Positions 32,226 to 41,556 of a stretch of DNA of 64,000 nt are shown in pieces. The DNA lies in NCBI GenBank assembly GCA_945952415.1, contig CAMFIF010000019.1, forward strand, positions 1 through 64,000, read 5' to 3'. Origin of the DNA: an uncultured Rhizobium sp. (GTDB lineage: Bacteria > Pseudomonadota > Alphaproteobacteria > Rhizobiales > Rhizobiaceae). Under the pieces are notes generated by a model. That model ran no database searches. It was not told where the DNA came from and was given only the letters and a program-made list of their open reading frames with translations. The translations under genes and the position numbers were made by a program. Position 1 is the stretch's first letter. Every line of letters begins with the position of its first letter.

Positions 32226-34109
32226 TTATGCTTTTGCCAGTTTCGGCAAGGCAAAATCCGATAGCTTGATTCCATCGTATTTACCAGCATGGATTTTGAC
32301 ATGACATTCACGGCAGACCGGTATTTGCTTCCGGTTTATCGCGGACATCACTTCGGCAAAACCTACCGTCTTCCCTTTCCGAACATGTCGGAGGTGATGC
32401 ATTTCCACATCGTTGGCATTTCCACAGACAGCACATGGCTTGTCCAATTTACTTCGTGTGCGCTTGTTTATGCCCATGCTGATCTCATCTCTGAGGTCGG
32501 CGTTAACTAGGAACCTTGTTCGGTTCTTCGTCCATTTTCGTTGGAGTGGGAGCGAGATGTAGGCCGTAGCCTTCCCGTCTTCATCCCAACGTTTGGGTGT
32601 CACAAGCTCAAGACGACGTGCCCTGAACAGTTTCCTCAGTGAAAGTTGGTGCTTTCGACAGAGGGTTTTCGCGCATGAGAAGTGAAGAATATGTTGGATA
32701 CGCTTGATCGCCAATGGATTGTCCACGAACGAGTAATAGTTGGCTATCCCCGTCAGTATCTGTCCGTAGCGTTCGACGATCATGTGATCGTCTTGCATAA
32801 TCCATCCGGTTTTCGCCAGAGGTTCTCCACTTGTGTCGCAGAAACCGCGTTCGTTCAGCCGACGAATAAGGTCATCTGTCGGAGCCGTCATGAAAGTCTG
32901 ATGTGTGACGGCGAGTCGCCGTGTAAACCTCAGACCATTCTTAGTAACGATCTTCCTATGGACGCCTGTGTCGTCTCCCCCGTTACCGATCTGGATGAAA
33001 GTTCCGAGGAACTTCGCCTTTTCGGTTCTTGAGTGTCGAATGTGAGTTTTCTCAGCACTTAGTTCCAACTTCATCTGGTCACGGAAGAAAGCTGTCGCCT
33101 CCTCCTTGAGTTTGGTTGCGAGCGATAAAGGCCCGTCAACCGCTACAATCCAGTCGTCCGCGTAGCGAACGTACTTGATCCGGACAAAGTTTGGATCGTT
33201 ATGCATCTGAGATGGGAGCTGTCGCATTCTCGTATCGAGCTGCGTAATCTCGTCATCCTCTTTCGACAGGCCTTTCTTGAGGAGGCGACGTCGAGCTTTG
33301 ACAACGGCCGTATATTCGGGATTGACCCTTTTACGCGCACCTGTGTCGTGCTCGGCTCTGAAATTCTCCATCCACAAGTCGAACTCGTGGAGGAAAATAT
33401 TCGCCAAAATCGGGCTGACAATGCTTCCCTGTGGGGTCCCCGCAAGTGAATTCACTTGCGTTTTGCCCTCAAGGTAGCCAGCCGTCAATGCTTTCCAAAT
33501 TAGGTCCAAGAACCGTTGGTCCTTGATCCTTTTGTTCAGCACCTCAATCAGCTTCCCGTGATCGATGTTGTCGAAGCAACCTTTGATGTCACCTTCGACG
33601 AACCAGTTCACGGAGTGCCATAAACGCACTTCCTTCAAAGCGGAATGCGTTCCCCTCCCGGCTCGGAAGCCGTGGCTACATGGGAGGAATGTCGGTTTCT
33701 CCCCGTCATAAATTGACGTAAGGATCATCCTCAAGACCTCTTGAACAACCTTGTCCCTAGAGGATGGAATCCCCAATGGACGGAGCTTGCCGTTTGCCTT
33801 CGGGATGTGAATCCGTCTAGCTCGGGTGAAGGCGAAGGACTGGTCCCTCATCTCCGCGACGATCCTCTCGATGTGCTTCATAGAGAAGCCATCAATCGTT
33901 TCGCCGTCCGCTCCCGGTGTCATGTTGCCCGGTGAACTTTTGATGTTCTCGTAGGCAGCGATATACAAGTCTGGTTCGTACATCAGCCTATAGACGTCTT
34001 GGTTCACCCAAGTTGGGTCGCCGTTCAGCTTTCTAATTATCTGCAGTCTGCGTAGACCTCGTGTACCATCCGGTACAGTCTCCACTTCCGCAGATGGACC
34101 ACCTGCCAT
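32226..34109 (-). CDS. ltrA: Group II intron reverse transcriptase/maturase with HNH endonuclease
   Basis: A 627-residue intron-encoded protein. The reverse transcriptase domain (about 35-370) has RRIHIPKANGKLRPLGIPS, the EGDIKGCFDNID motif, GTPQGS at 224-229 and the catalytic YADD at 316-319. A maturase (X) domain follows (about 400-500). The C terminus (about 559-615) is an HNH-type endonuclease: CAVC, HH, then CREC and H. So it has all parts for splicing, target cleavage and target-primed reverse transcription. It looks most like mitochondrial-like class introns. AAGGGG lies 6 nt before the ATG. Codon use and GC differ from neighbouring genes. The stop codon abuts the intron-borne tRNA. 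Confidence 0.95.
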   Translation of the reverse strand: MAGGPSAEVETVPDGTRGLRRLQIIRKLNGDPTWVNQDVYRLMYEPDLYIAAYENIKSSPGNMTPGADGETIDGFSMKHIERIVAEMRDQSFAFTRARRIHIPKANGKLRPLGIPSSRDKVVQEVLRMILTSIYDGEKPTFLPCSHGFRAGRGTHSALKEVRLWHSVNWFVEGDIKGCFDNIDHGKLIEVLNKRIKDQRFLDLIWKALTAGYLEGKTQVNSLAGTPQGSIVSPILANIFLHEFDLWMENFRAEHDTGARKRVNPEYTAVVKARRRLLKKGLSKEDDEITQLDTRMRQLPSQMHNDPNFVRIKYVRYADDWIVAVDGPLSLATKLKEEATAFFRDQMKLELSAEKTHIRHSRTEKAKFLGTFIQIGNGGDDTGVHRKIVTKNGLRFTRRLAVTHQTFMTAPTDDLIRRLNERGFCDTSGEPLAKTGWIMQDDHMIVERYGQILTGIANYYSFVDNPLAIKRIQHILHFSCAKTLCRKHQLSLRKLFRARRLELVTPKRWDEDGKATAYISLPLQRKWTKNRTRFLVNADLRDEISMGINKRTRSKLDKPCAVCGNANDVEMHHLRHVRKGKTVGFAEVMSAINRKQIPVCRECHVKIHAGKYDGIKLSDFALPKLAKA

Positions 34110-34294
34110 GCTTCCCCTTCTTCGAGCATTACCCCGACCGTATCAGCTCTCGCTGGCGGGTACTACCATAGCTCCGAAGCCATTGGAATCACTTCCTTTA
34201 GGCTTTCCCGAAGTTCCAAACGATCTGTGTCTATGCACTTAGGGTCCTCTTCCGTAGCTTCCTTCATCTTGAAGGCTGGAGCGTTCAGGTCTCT

Positions 34295-34319
34295 TCTTCG
34301 AGCTTGAAAACCTCTCGAA
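34295..34319 (-). other. Intron EBS1 hairpin (target-recognition loop)
   Basis: A 7-bp stem (CTTCGAG 34295-34301 with CTCGAAG 34313-34319) holds an 11-nt loop. On the RNA strand the loop reads GGTTTTCAAG (34311-34302). Its TTTCAAG pairs with the last 7 nt of the 5' exon (CTTGAAA, the whole anticodon loop), and the next three bases pair with the first three of the 3' exon (ACC), a delta-type contact. A possible EBS2 (ACTGGT, 34396-34391) pairs with the exon ACCGGT with one wobble. Confidence 0.85.
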
Positions 34320-34587
34320 GAATAAACGACATGAGGGCACGGGTTTTATCCCCTCATCGAAGCCAGTAATTCGTCCACTACTAAGGTTCGACCAGTAAGG
34401 GTCTACCCATATGCATCATTGCTGACCCACACTATCGGAGAACTACCCGTGCTCCTCATGGGCCTTTTCCCTGGATGCTATGTTCAGCTCCTCCTTTCGG
34501 ATCGGCCTAACCAGGGCGCGTTACGGGGATGAGACCACCCCGGTAACTCATTGGAGTTACACACAAATCGCCGACACATCGGCGCAC

Positions 34588-34626
34588 TTTCAAGACCGGT
34601 TCCTTAAACCACTCGGACACTCTTCC
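34588..34626 (-). tRNA. tRNA-Ser(UGA), 5' exon (resident gene, interrupted)
   Basis: The first 39 nt of a tRNA-Ser: acceptor GGAAGAG, TG, D-arm (TCC/GGA with GAGTGGTTTAA), anticodon stem CCGGT and the complete anticodon loop CTTGAAA (UGA). The next base is the G of the intron start GTGCG. With the 3' exon at 31981-32031 it gives a fully paired 90-nt tRNA. The 142 nt upstream (34627-34768) hold no gene and should contain the tRNA promoter. Confidence 0.93.
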
Positions 34627-34768
34627 AGCACACCGACCGCGAGCGGGGTTTCGAAGCGCCCCTTTATGTGCCGCAGTCTTTCGTGCCGGGCTTTGTAGCA
34701 GCTTTCGGCGGAGCGTCAACCGGCACCGCCAAAGGGTGGCGCCGGTAGTGACGTCAGGCGACATCTCC

Positions 34769-36070
34769 TCAGTAGGATATGATGGGGGCCGCCGTCAGCT
34801 TGGAGAACAGCGCCTCCATGGCCTCCGGGATGCCCTGATCGGGGCCGACCTGGAAGAAAAGACCGGGTGACGCGCAGCTTTGCAGGGCTTGCGGGATCTT
34901 GGGCGCAAAGGATTTCACGTAGGTCACGTAGGTGTAGTCAGTCATCGGAATATAGGTCGTGTAGAGTACCGCGATCTTGATGCCACGGTTCTTCAGCACC
35001 GTGCAGTTATCGGTCGGGATATAGTCGATGCAGCGGGAATCGCCGAAGATGGCGGTGTTGCACTGCTTCACCTTCCAGCGGTTCTGTACCCCGTCGGTGA
35101 TGAGGATCACATATTTTCCGGCCTGGCTCACCGAGGTTCCGTCGCCCGGTGCCCCGATCCGGGTGTTCAGCACACCGAGAGCCGAGTTGATGTCCGTCAG
35201 CGCAAAGGAGTTGAAACCGTTGGTCGGCATGGTCATCAACGCCAGCTTCTTGCCTGAGGTGACCAGATCGTTCATGTCGGCGGACAGCGCGGACAGTTCC
35301 TCGATCTTGCTGGCAACGGCGGTTTCGGCCTTCGCACCGAGATTGTAGAGCGCCACCCGGTAGAGGTCGGCCTGGGTGCGGGTCGAGGTCACGGCATTGG
35401 CGATCTTGTCCAGCCCCAGCCGAACGACGTCGATGCGGAACTTGGCGCCCGTTGCCACCGCCTGGGTGTAGTTGCTGTTGGTCCCGTCGAGCGTATGGCA
35501 GGCGAAAGCGCATCCGATCTTGGAATTCAGCGTGTTGATGTCTGCCGTGGTCGCACCCAGCCCCATGGAGGGGCTGTTGTCGACCATCAGATAGAAATCC
35601 TTGAAGATGGCCGCATTGAAGCTCGCCTGGGCGGCCCCGGAAATGTCGATCTTGGTGATGTTCAATACCCGCAGGAAGGTGGTCGGAATAGAAAGCGTGT
35701 AGGTGAGGTCCGACTGGAGGTGATTGCCTTCCTTGCTTACCGTCATGTCCGCCTGGACATCGAGACTGGGATCCAGGAGCTTTACCTGAGCCTGCAGATC
35801 CGCAAGCGCAGCCTTGGACCAGTCAGCATGGGTGTAGGTATAGCCAACCGCGCCTCTCTGCTTCTGGGCGAGAGAACCGGAGTTGATGGAGGCCAGAATG
35901 GCTTCGTCTGCCATGTTCTGCACCCGGGTTTTGGTTTCAAGCGCCCGCGATACATCCACCGCCAGGCCAACCATGCCCATCAGCGGAATGAGCAGCAATG
36001 CAGTGGTGATCCCGAAATTGCCGGACCGATCGCCTGCCGCCGCCCTTATCTTGTCCAAACACCGCAACAT
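34769..36070 (-). CDS. TadG-like pilus assembly protein with von Willebrand A domain
   Basis: A 433-residue protein. The N terminus (about 15-40) is a TadE/TadG-type hydrophobic segment (NFGITTALLLIPLMGMVGLAVDVSRA), so the bulk is periplasmic. From residue about 155 a vWA-like domain with a partial MIDAS (DNSPSMG) extends to the C terminus, with pairs of Cys (CAFACH, CNT, CID, CTV). Such proteins often belong to Flp/Tad pilus clusters, but no other tad gene is here. It lies upstream of the interrupted tRNA on the same strand. Confidence 0.85.
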   Translation of the reverse strand: MLRCLDKIRAAAGDRSGNFGITTALLLIPLMGMVGLAVDVSRALETKTRVQNMADEAILASINSGSLAQKQRGAVGYTYTHADWSKAALADLQAQVKLLDPSLDVQADMTVSKEGNHLQSDLTYTLSIPTTFLRVLNITKIDISGAAQASFNAAIFKDFYLMVDNSPSMGLGATTADINTLNSKIGCAFACHTLDGTNSNYTQAVATGAKFRIDVVRLGLDKIANAVTSTRTQADLYRVALYNLGAKAETAVASKIEELSALSADMNDLVTSGKKLALMTMPTNGFNSFALTDINSALGVLNTRIGAPGDGTSVSQAGKYVILITDGVQNRWKVKQCNTAIFGDSRCIDYIPTDNCTVLKNRGIKIAVLYTTYIPMTDYTYVTYVKSFAPKIPQALQSCASPGLFFQVGPDQGIPEAMEALFSKLTAAPIISY

Positions 36071-36217
36071 GGCTGCGTCACCTGTCGTCTAAATTGAAAT
36101 TTAGACAACAATTAGCAAGCATAAGTAAATACGGTACTAATTATCAGGGGAGGCTTCTTTACGACATATTTACCTTTTCCCGATGCCGGGAGCGGAGGCT
36201 CAAAATGGGCAGCCAGA

Positions 36218-37207
36218 TCAAAGGCGCCAGACGAGGGCCCCGCCCGTCATCCCCGCACCTGCCGCGGTCATCAAAAGCGTGTCGTCCGGCTTCAGGCGGC
36301 TATCGGAATCTGCCAGGGAGAGCGTCAACGGAATCGTGGCGGCGGAGGAATTGCCGTATTCGGCGACCGAGCGCTCGGTCCTCTGGCGATCGATGCCGAG
36401 GTGGTCGGCAACGCTGTCGAAAATCCGGCTATTGGCCTGATGGGGAATGAAACGGGTGATGGCAGATGGTGAAAACCCGGCAGCTGCCATCGCGTTGCGC
36501 CCGGTTTCCACCATCATTCGCACGGCCTTTTCATATACCGCACGGCCGTCCCGCATGGTCATCAGAACCGCTTCGGCTTCAAGCCCGGGTTCAAATGGCC
36601 GGGCGGAACCGCCATGGGGCACGGAAATCAGATCATAGGCCGAGCCATCCGTCTGAAGATCGGCGCCGAGCAGACCTCTACCTTCGTCACCATCGGGTGA
36701 CAGGACAACAGCGCCGGCGGCATCGGCAAACAGCACGGCACTCGCCCGTTCCTTCGGATTGATCCGGCGCGAGAGGAGATTGCCGGCGACCACGAGAACC
36801 GGCCGGCCCTGGATCCGCACGAAACTGTCGGCCAGCGTGAGGGCGTAGACAAAACCGCCGCAGGCACCGGCAAGGTCCAGCCCCCCTGCCCGCTTCAGCC
36901 CCGCCTTGAGCGCTACCAGAGGCGCGCTGGGCGGGAGGAGATGGTCGGGCGTCGAGGTCGCCAGAAGCAGGAGACCGATATCGTCTGCGGCCAGACCGCT
37001 CCTTCTGAGGGCGTCGCGGGCCGCAGCTGCCGCCAGGTCGCTCAACGTTTCTCCCGGTTCGGCCCAACGGCGCGTGCGGATGCCGGTGCGCCTTTCGATC
37101 CAGCCGGCTTCGAGACCCAGCATCCGTTCGATGTCCCCGTTCGGGACAATTCGATCCGGAACCGCGTGGCCGAAGCCGGCCATGCGGCTGGTGCGCGGTG
37201 CGCTCAC
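36218..37207 (-). CDS. bioZ: 3-oxopimeloyl-ACP synthase (KASIII-like, biotin pathway)
   Basis: A 329-residue FabH-like thiolase-fold condensing enzyme. The catalytic triad is visible: Cys in [10 protein letters not shown], His in IPHQANSR, Asn in EYGNSSAA. In Agrobacterium BioZ condenses glutaryl-CoA or -ACP with malonyl-ACP to start the pimelate arm of biotin. Place in the operon (last gene of bioB-F-D-A-Z) supports BioZ over a general FabH. It starts with GTG overlapping the bioA stop (GTGA). Confidence 0.93.
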   Translation of the reverse strand: MSAPRTSRMAGFGHAVPDRIVPNGDIERMLGLEAGWIERRTGIRTRRWAEPGETLSDLAAAAARDALRRSGLAADDIGLLLLATSTPDHLLPPSAPLVALKAGLKRAGGLDLAGACGGFVYALTLADSFVRIQGRPVLVVAGNLLSRRINPKERASAVLFADAAGAVVLSPDGDEGRGLLGADLQTDGSAYDLISVPHGGSARPFEPGLEAEAVLMTMRDGRAVYEKAVRMMVETGRNAMAAAGFSPSAITRFIPHQANSRIFDSVADHLGIDRQRTERSVAEYGNSSAATIPLTLSLADSDSRLKPDDTLLMTAAGAGMTGGALVWRL

Positions 37208-38484
37208 CGTCGGAACTCCTTCAGAACATGGGTCACCGCCTCGTCGATCCCGTCATAGAAGCGGTCCAGCTCAGCCTCGGTCACGCAATAGGGCGTCATC
37301 AGGTAAAGCACATTGCCCAGAGGCCGGATGAGCAGATGCCGCTCGCGGAAAAAGGCCCGCAGCTTCGGGCCGCATTCGGCGAGATAGCCTCCGCCGGGAA
37401 AGACCACATCCAGCGCGGCAATCGTTCCCATGCGCCGTATATTGGTGAAGCGATCATCGTTGCGGAAGCGGTTCAGCCGGGCCTCGTGCGCCTCGCCGAG
37501 TGCATCGATGCGGGCCTTGACGGGCTCCTTCTCCCAGACCTCCATATTGGCAAGGCCCGCGGCACAGGCAATCGGGTTTGCGGTGAAGGAGCTCGAATGA
37601 AAGAAGGTCTTCCGCCGGTCGGTGGAAAGATGAGAGGCGAAAATCTCCTCGGTCGCCATGGTCACCGCCAGGGGAATTGCCCCGCCCGTCAGCCCCTTGG
37701 AGGTGCAGAGAATGTCCGGTGCGACGCCCGCCTGCTCGCAGGCAAAGCGGGTGCCTGTGCGGCCCCAGCCAGTCATCACCTCGTCGAAGATCACCAGCAC
37801 GCCATGGGCTCGGGCGATGCGGTGAAGTTCCTTCAGCACGTCGGGGCGATAGAAGCGCATGCCGCCGGCACCGAGCACAAGCGGCTCGACCAGAAGGGCC
37901 GCCATGCCGCCTTCGCGGCAGAGCCTTTCAAAGGCATCAAGCGTTGCCTGCTCGGCGTCCGCAGAGGGGCCGGGAAAGGGCAGCCGCTCCACGGAGAAGA
38001 GCAGAGGGTCGTAAGGAGCATTGAAAACGCCCCGCTCCCCGGTCGACATGGTACCGATCGTATCCCCGTGGTAGCCATCCTCAAGCACCGCGATGCGGCG
38101 GCGGTCGATGCCCTGATTGTGAAAATGCCCGAGCGCCATCTTGAGCGCCACTTCCACGCAGGTTGAACCGCTGTCTGAATAGAAAACCCGGGTGAGCCCT
38201 TCAGGCGCGACCGCCACCAGTGCACGGGCCAGGGCTTCCGCGGGCTCATGGGTAAATTCGGCAAAGATCACCTGATCCAGGCTATCAGAGGCCTTGCGGA
38301 TGGCCTCCATGATCGGCGGGTAGCGATGGCCGTGAGTAATCACCCACCAGGAGGAAATGCCGTCGAGGATCGCATGACCATCGGCATCGTAGATGGTGGC
38401 GCCTTCGGTGCGCACGGCCTTACGCATTTCCGGCTCGAGAGCATGCTGGGTAAAGGGATGCCAGACGGGCGACGCATCGGTCAT
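37204..38484 (-). CDS. bioA: Adenosylmethionine-8-amino-7-oxononanoate transaminase
   Basis: A 426-residue class III PLP aminotransferase making DAPA from KAPA with SAM as amino donor. [10 protein letters not shown], the PLP lysine region SKGLTGG, and the [13 protein letters not shown] strand are present. The start is the ATG at 38484, which overlaps the bioD stop by 4 nt; the open frame upstream of it runs antisense-free through bioD and is not used. Confidence 0.97.
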   Translation of the reverse strand: MTDASPVWHPFTQHALEPEMRKAVRTEGATIYDADGHAILDGISSWWVITHGHRYPPIMEAIRKASDSLDQVIFAEFTHEPAEALARALVAVAPEGLTRVFYSDSGSTCVEVALKMALGHFHNQGIDRRRIAVLEDGYHGDTIGTMSTGERGVFNAPYDPLLFSVERLPFPGPSADAEQATLDAFERLCREGGMAALLVEPLVLGAGGMRFYRPDVLKELHRIARAHGVLVIFDEVMTGWGRTGTRFACEQAGVAPDILCTSKGLTGGAIPLAVTMATEEIFASHLSTDRRKTFFHSSSFTANPIACAAGLANMEVWEKEPVKARIDALGEAHEARLNRFRNDDRFTNIRRMGTIAALDVVFPGGGYLAECGPKLRAFFRERHLLIRPLGNVLYLMTPYCVTEAELDRFYDGIDEAVTHVLKEFRR

Positions 38485-39125
38485 TTCAGCACCTCCTGGA
38501 AATCCGCCAGACGGAAGTTGGCCGCAAAGGCAGAAGATAGCGCCGCCTGGTCGAGCTGATCGAGCATCGGCAGGCGGCCGAGAATCTTCACCTTGCCCAC
38601 GACACCGATGATGCGTTGCGTCTCCGGCATCTCTTCGCCGATGAAGGCGACGCCCAGCACGGGCACGTCTCGCGCCCGCAGCGCCTCCAGCGAAAGAAGC
38701 GTGTGGTTGATCGTGCCGAGCATGGTGCGGGCGCAAAGCACCACGGGATGCTTCCAGCGGGCGAAGACGTCGATATAGGTCACGGTCTCATTCAGCGGCA
38801 CCATCAGCCCGCCGGCCCCTTCGATCACCAGCGGCCCCTCGCCCTCCGGCGGGACAAGCCTGTCCATATCGATCTCCACGCCATCGAGCCGCGCGGCATA
38901 ATGGGGGGAAGCGGGTGTTTTCAGCCGGTAGAGCTCCGGCAGCACGCGGCCCGAGGCGAGACCGCCAAGGCGCGCCACAAGCTGACTGTCGGTTTCCTCC
39001 TCCAGCCCCGATTGCACGGGCTTCCAGTAGCGGGCGCCAAGGGCACCCGCCAACGCTGCGGAAAAAACGGTCTTGCCAATGCCGGTATCGGTTCCGGTGA
39101 CAATGATGGGGGTCGTCATGATCAT
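38481..39125 (-). CDS. bioD: Dethiobiotin synthetase
   Basis: A 214-residue ATP-dependent carboxylase that closes the ureido ring to form dethiobiotin. The P-loop GTDTGIGKT is at the N terminus, the KPVQSG motif near residue 35, and [10 protein letters not shown] near 105. Start codon overlaps the bioF stop (ATGA); a second ATG two codons later (39119) is possible. Confidence 0.97.
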   Translation of the reverse strand: MIMTTPIIVTGTDTGIGKTVFSAALAGALGARYWKPVQSGLEEETDSQLVARLGGLASGRVLPELYRLKTPASPHYAARLDGVEIDMDRLVPPEGEGPLVIEGAGGLMVPLNETVTYIDVFARWKHPVVLCARTMLGTINHTLLSLEALRARDVPVLGVAFIGEEMPETQRIIGVVGKVKILGRLPMLDQLDQAALSSAFAANFRLADFQEVLK

Positions 39126-40270
39126 ACTCCGGGCGTTTCGGATTGCATCACGTCCGCCAGGTGCTCCACCATGGCGGATACATCTTCGGTGGTGACGTTG
39201 AGCGTCAGGGATAGACGCAGGCGCGCGGTGCCCTCCGGAACGGTGGGCGGGCGAATGGCCCTGATATCGAAGCCGGCGCTGCGCATCCGTTCGGCGATCC
39301 TGACGGATCGGGCATTGTCGCCAATGGGTACGGGGATGATCTGCGACGGCCCAGGATCAATGCCGAGGCGCTGTTTCAATATGTCGCCGGCAAGCGACAC
39401 GAGCCGGTTCAGCGCTTCCCGGCGTTCGGGCTCTTCGGCAACCAGCCGCAGCGATGCGCGCACCGCAGCCGCCATCAGCGGCGATGGCGCGGTGGAATAG
39501 ATGAAGGGCCGTGCCCGATTCACCAGATAGTCGCAGAGAAGCGCGTCCCCGCCGAGCAACGCACCGGAAGCGCCAAGCCCTTTGCCACAGGTGTGGAGCG
39601 AAAGAACATTCTCGCGCCCCTCCAGCCAATGGCCCGCCCCGCGGCCCCCATCGCCGTGAACGCCGGTCGCATGGGCCTCGTCGATCACAAGAAAGGCGTC
39701 ATGCCGGTCCGCCAGGGCTGCTAGGTCGGCCAGCGTCGCGAAATCGCCATCCATGGAATAGAGGCTTTCAACCGCAATCCAGGCATGCCCCTTCCCGCCT
39801 TCGCGCCGCCAGTCTGAGAGAGCCCGTTCCAGCGCGTCGGTGTCATTATGGGGGAAGCTGACGGCCGATGCCTTGCTCTGGCTGATGCCATCAAGCGCGC
39901 TCGCATGCACCAGCGCATCGAAAAAGATCCGGTCCTCGCGCTGCGGCAAGGTGGAAAAGAGCGCCAGATTGGCAGTGAAGCCATTGCCGAAATAAAGGCA
40001 GCGACCCACGCCGAAAAAGGCGGCCGCTTCCGCCTCCAGCGCTTCATGTTCCGGATGATTGCCGCGCAGCAGCCGCGACCCGCCGGAGCCGACCGGCACG
40101 CCACGGGACATGGCCTCTTCCACCGCCCCCTTCAGGCGCGGCGAGGCGGCAAGGCCGAGAAAATCATTGGACGTGAAATCACGTCCGGCTTCGGCAATCA
40201 GCGCCCGCCGCCGGCCCTTACGCTCCAGGCCGGCCAGCGTGCGGCTGTACCGGGCAAGCCGGTCGCTCAT
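39122..40270 (-). CDS. bioF: 8-amino-7-oxononanoate synthase
   Basis: A 382-residue alpha-oxoamine synthase that joins pimeloyl-ACP (or -CoA) and alanine. Family segments: [30 protein letters not shown] and the PLP lysine in HTCGKGLG. The ATG at 40270 overlaps the bioB stop (ATGA); an in-frame ATG at 40282 lies inside bioB and is less likely. Confidence 0.97.
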   Translation of the reverse strand: MSDRLARYSRTLAGLERKGRRRALIAEAGRDFTSNDFLGLAASPRLKGAVEEAMSRGVPVGSGGSRLLRGNHPEHEALEAEAAAFFGVGRCLYFGNGFTANLALFSTLPQREDRIFFDALVHASALDGISQSKASAVSFPHNDTDALERALSDWRREGGKGHAWIAVESLYSMDGDFATLADLAALADRHDAFLVIDEAHATGVHGDGGRGAGHWLEGRENVLSLHTCGKGLGASGALLGGDALLCDYLVNRARPFIYSTAPSPLMAAAVRASLRLVAEEPERREALNRLVSLAGDILKQRLGIDPGPSQIIPVPIGDNARSVRIAERMRSAGFDIRAIRPPTVPEGTARLRLSLTLNVTTEDVSAMVEHLADVMQSETPGV

Positions 40271-41274
40271 TCCGCATCGCACCCCAGCGGTTCCGGCTTC
40301 AGGCCGAGCTTGCGGAACAGCGCTTCGTCATGGCTTTCACCGGGATTGTCGGCGGTCAGCAGCACATCGCCGGTGAAGATTGAGTTGGCACCGGCCATGA
40401 AGCACAGCGCCTGCAGCTCGTCGCTCATCTCTGTGCGGCCGGCGGACAGGCGAACATGGCTGGTCGGCATCAGGATGCGGGCCAGCGCGATCGCGCGGAC
40501 GAAATCGATCGGATCGACCGGGTCAGCATTTTCGAGCCTGGTGCCGGGGATCGGGATCAGCATGTTGATCGGAACGCTTTCCGGCGGCTCGGGCAGGTTT
40601 GCGAGCGTGACCAGCATGTCGATGCGGTCTTCGGTCGTTTCACCCATGCCGAGAATGCCGCCGGAGCAGATCTTCATGCCCGCATTGCGGACATTGTCCA
40701 GAGTCTCCAGACGGTCCGCGAAGGTGCGGCTGGTGATGATCTCGTTATAGTAGCGCTCCGACGTATCGACATTGTGGTTGTAATAGTCGAGGCCGGCATC
40801 CTTAAGACGCAGCGCCTGCTCGGGCGTCAGCATGCCCAGCGTCATGCAGGTTTCCATGCCCATGGCCTTTACGCCGGAAACCATGGCGATGACCATGTCC
40901 ATGTCGCGCTCTTTCGGGCTACGCCAGGCGGCACCCATGCAATAGCGCGTCGACCCCTGCTCCTTGGCCTTGCGGGCTTCAGCGAGCACGCGCTCCACTT
41001 CCATGAGCTTGGAGGCCTTGAGGCCCGTCGGCGCATGGGCGGACTGGCTGCAATAGCCGCAATCCTCGGGACAACCGCCTGTCTTGATCGAAAGCAGCCG
41101 GCTCATCTGGATCGCATTGGCATCGAAATGCCGGCGATGCACCGTCTGGGCCTCGAACATCAGGTCGTTGAAGGGCTGGTTATAGATGCGCCGCGCCTCT
41201 TCGGTGGTCACCCGTCCAGTCGATGCGGGGGAAACGGCGGAGGGCGTCTGATCGGCGGAAATCTTGTCGAGCAT
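40267..41274 (-). CDS. bioB: Biotin synthase
   Basis: A 335-residue radical SAM enzyme inserting sulfur into dethiobiotin. The [4Fe-4S] motif [10 protein letters not shown] (CxxxCxxC) is near residue 65; NHNVDTS and GGILGMGET follow. First gene of bioBFDAZ. The ATG at 41274 (AAGGA 12 nt upstream) is preferred to a TTG-started extension to 41352. A promoter TTGGTA-17-TATAGA is visible on the minus strand at about 41357-41386, with its -10 inside the BioR-type operator. Confidence 0.96.
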   Translation of the reverse strand: MLDKISADQTPSAVSPASTGRVTTEEARRIYNQPFNDLMFEAQTVHRRHFDANAIQMSRLLSIKTGGCPEDCGYCSQSAHAPTGLKASKLMEVERVLAEARKAKEQGSTRYCMGAAWRSPKERDMDMVIAMVSGVKAMGMETCMTLGMLTPEQALRLKDAGLDYYNHNVDTSERYYNEIITSRTFADRLETLDNVRNAGMKICSGGILGMGETTEDRIDMLVTLANLPEPPESVPINMLIPIPGTRLENADPVDPIDFVRAIALARILMPTSHVRLSAGRTEMSDELQALCFMAGANSIFTGDVLLTADNPGESHDEALFRKLGLKPEPLGCDAE

Positions 41275-41355
41275 CGCGTGTCGCAGTCCTTCTGTTGGCA
41301 TGTCGAAAGCGCTTTGGTGCCCACACTTGCCCGCTTTCGTAGATAGTTTCAAGAA

Positions 41356-41365
41356 TTATCTATAA
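41356..41365. promoter_or_regulatory. BioR-type operator upstream of bioB
   Basis: TTATCTATAA, identical to the BioR binding motif described for Agrobacterium and Brucella. It overlaps the predicted -10 of the bioB promoter, about 82 nt before the ATG, so binding should block the whole operon. Confidence 0.85.
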
Positions 41366-41484
41366 TTTTTCCCCGCCCTCATACCAAGGGAGGAAATGGT
41401 ACGGTCTTCCCAAGTTCGCATGCTGACCGGGCAAAGAAAAGGCCGAAACGCGGCGCGCAATGGCCCTTCGCGAATTCCCGGCGC

Positions 41485-41542
41485 TGATATATCACCTACC
41501 TTGATCTTGGCTGCCTGCTCTGCCAACATCCTGATATATCAG
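41485..41542. promoter_or_regulatory. Two TGATATATCA palindromes upstream of the GntR gene
   Basis: A perfect 10-bp palindrome TGATATATCA occurs at 41485-41494 and again at 41532-41541, centres 47 bp apart. The second extends to a 12-bp palindrome and stops 14 nt before the ATG, next to the ribosome site AGGA. The layout suggests autoregulation by the GntR protein, or control by another regulator. The motif is not the BioR box. Confidence 0.65.
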
Positions 41543-41556
41543 TTAGGACTTTAGTC

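Larger units (their letters stand above)
32032..34587 (-). mobile_element. Group II intron inserted in tRNA-Ser(UGA) and carrying its own tRNA-Ser
   Basis: A 2556-nt group II intron on the same strand as its host tRNA. It starts GTGCG (34587-34583) and ends AC (32033-32032), as group II introns do. Order: domains I-III (34587-34110) with an EBS1 hairpin; a reverse transcriptase/maturase ORF (34109-32226); a complete tRNA-Ser (32225-32136); domain V (32116-32083); domain VI (32082-32032) with a candidate branch A seven nt from the 3' end. EBS1 plus its 5' neighbours pair with ten consecutive bases of the joined exons. The element is lower in GC than its surroundings, as expected of a newcomer. 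Splicing is inferred, not shown. Confidence 0.92.

Noticed and set aside
31981..34626. The repeated tRNA T-arm sequences read as att sites of an integrated genomic island
   Set aside because: There is no integrase, the two fragments are the complementary halves of one tRNA rather than repeats, and the borders match group II intron ends and exon-binding pairing.
34588..34626. The 5' exon as a dead tRNA fragment
   Set aside because: It joins with the 3' exon into a fully paired tRNA with no missing or extra base, which decayed fragments would not do.
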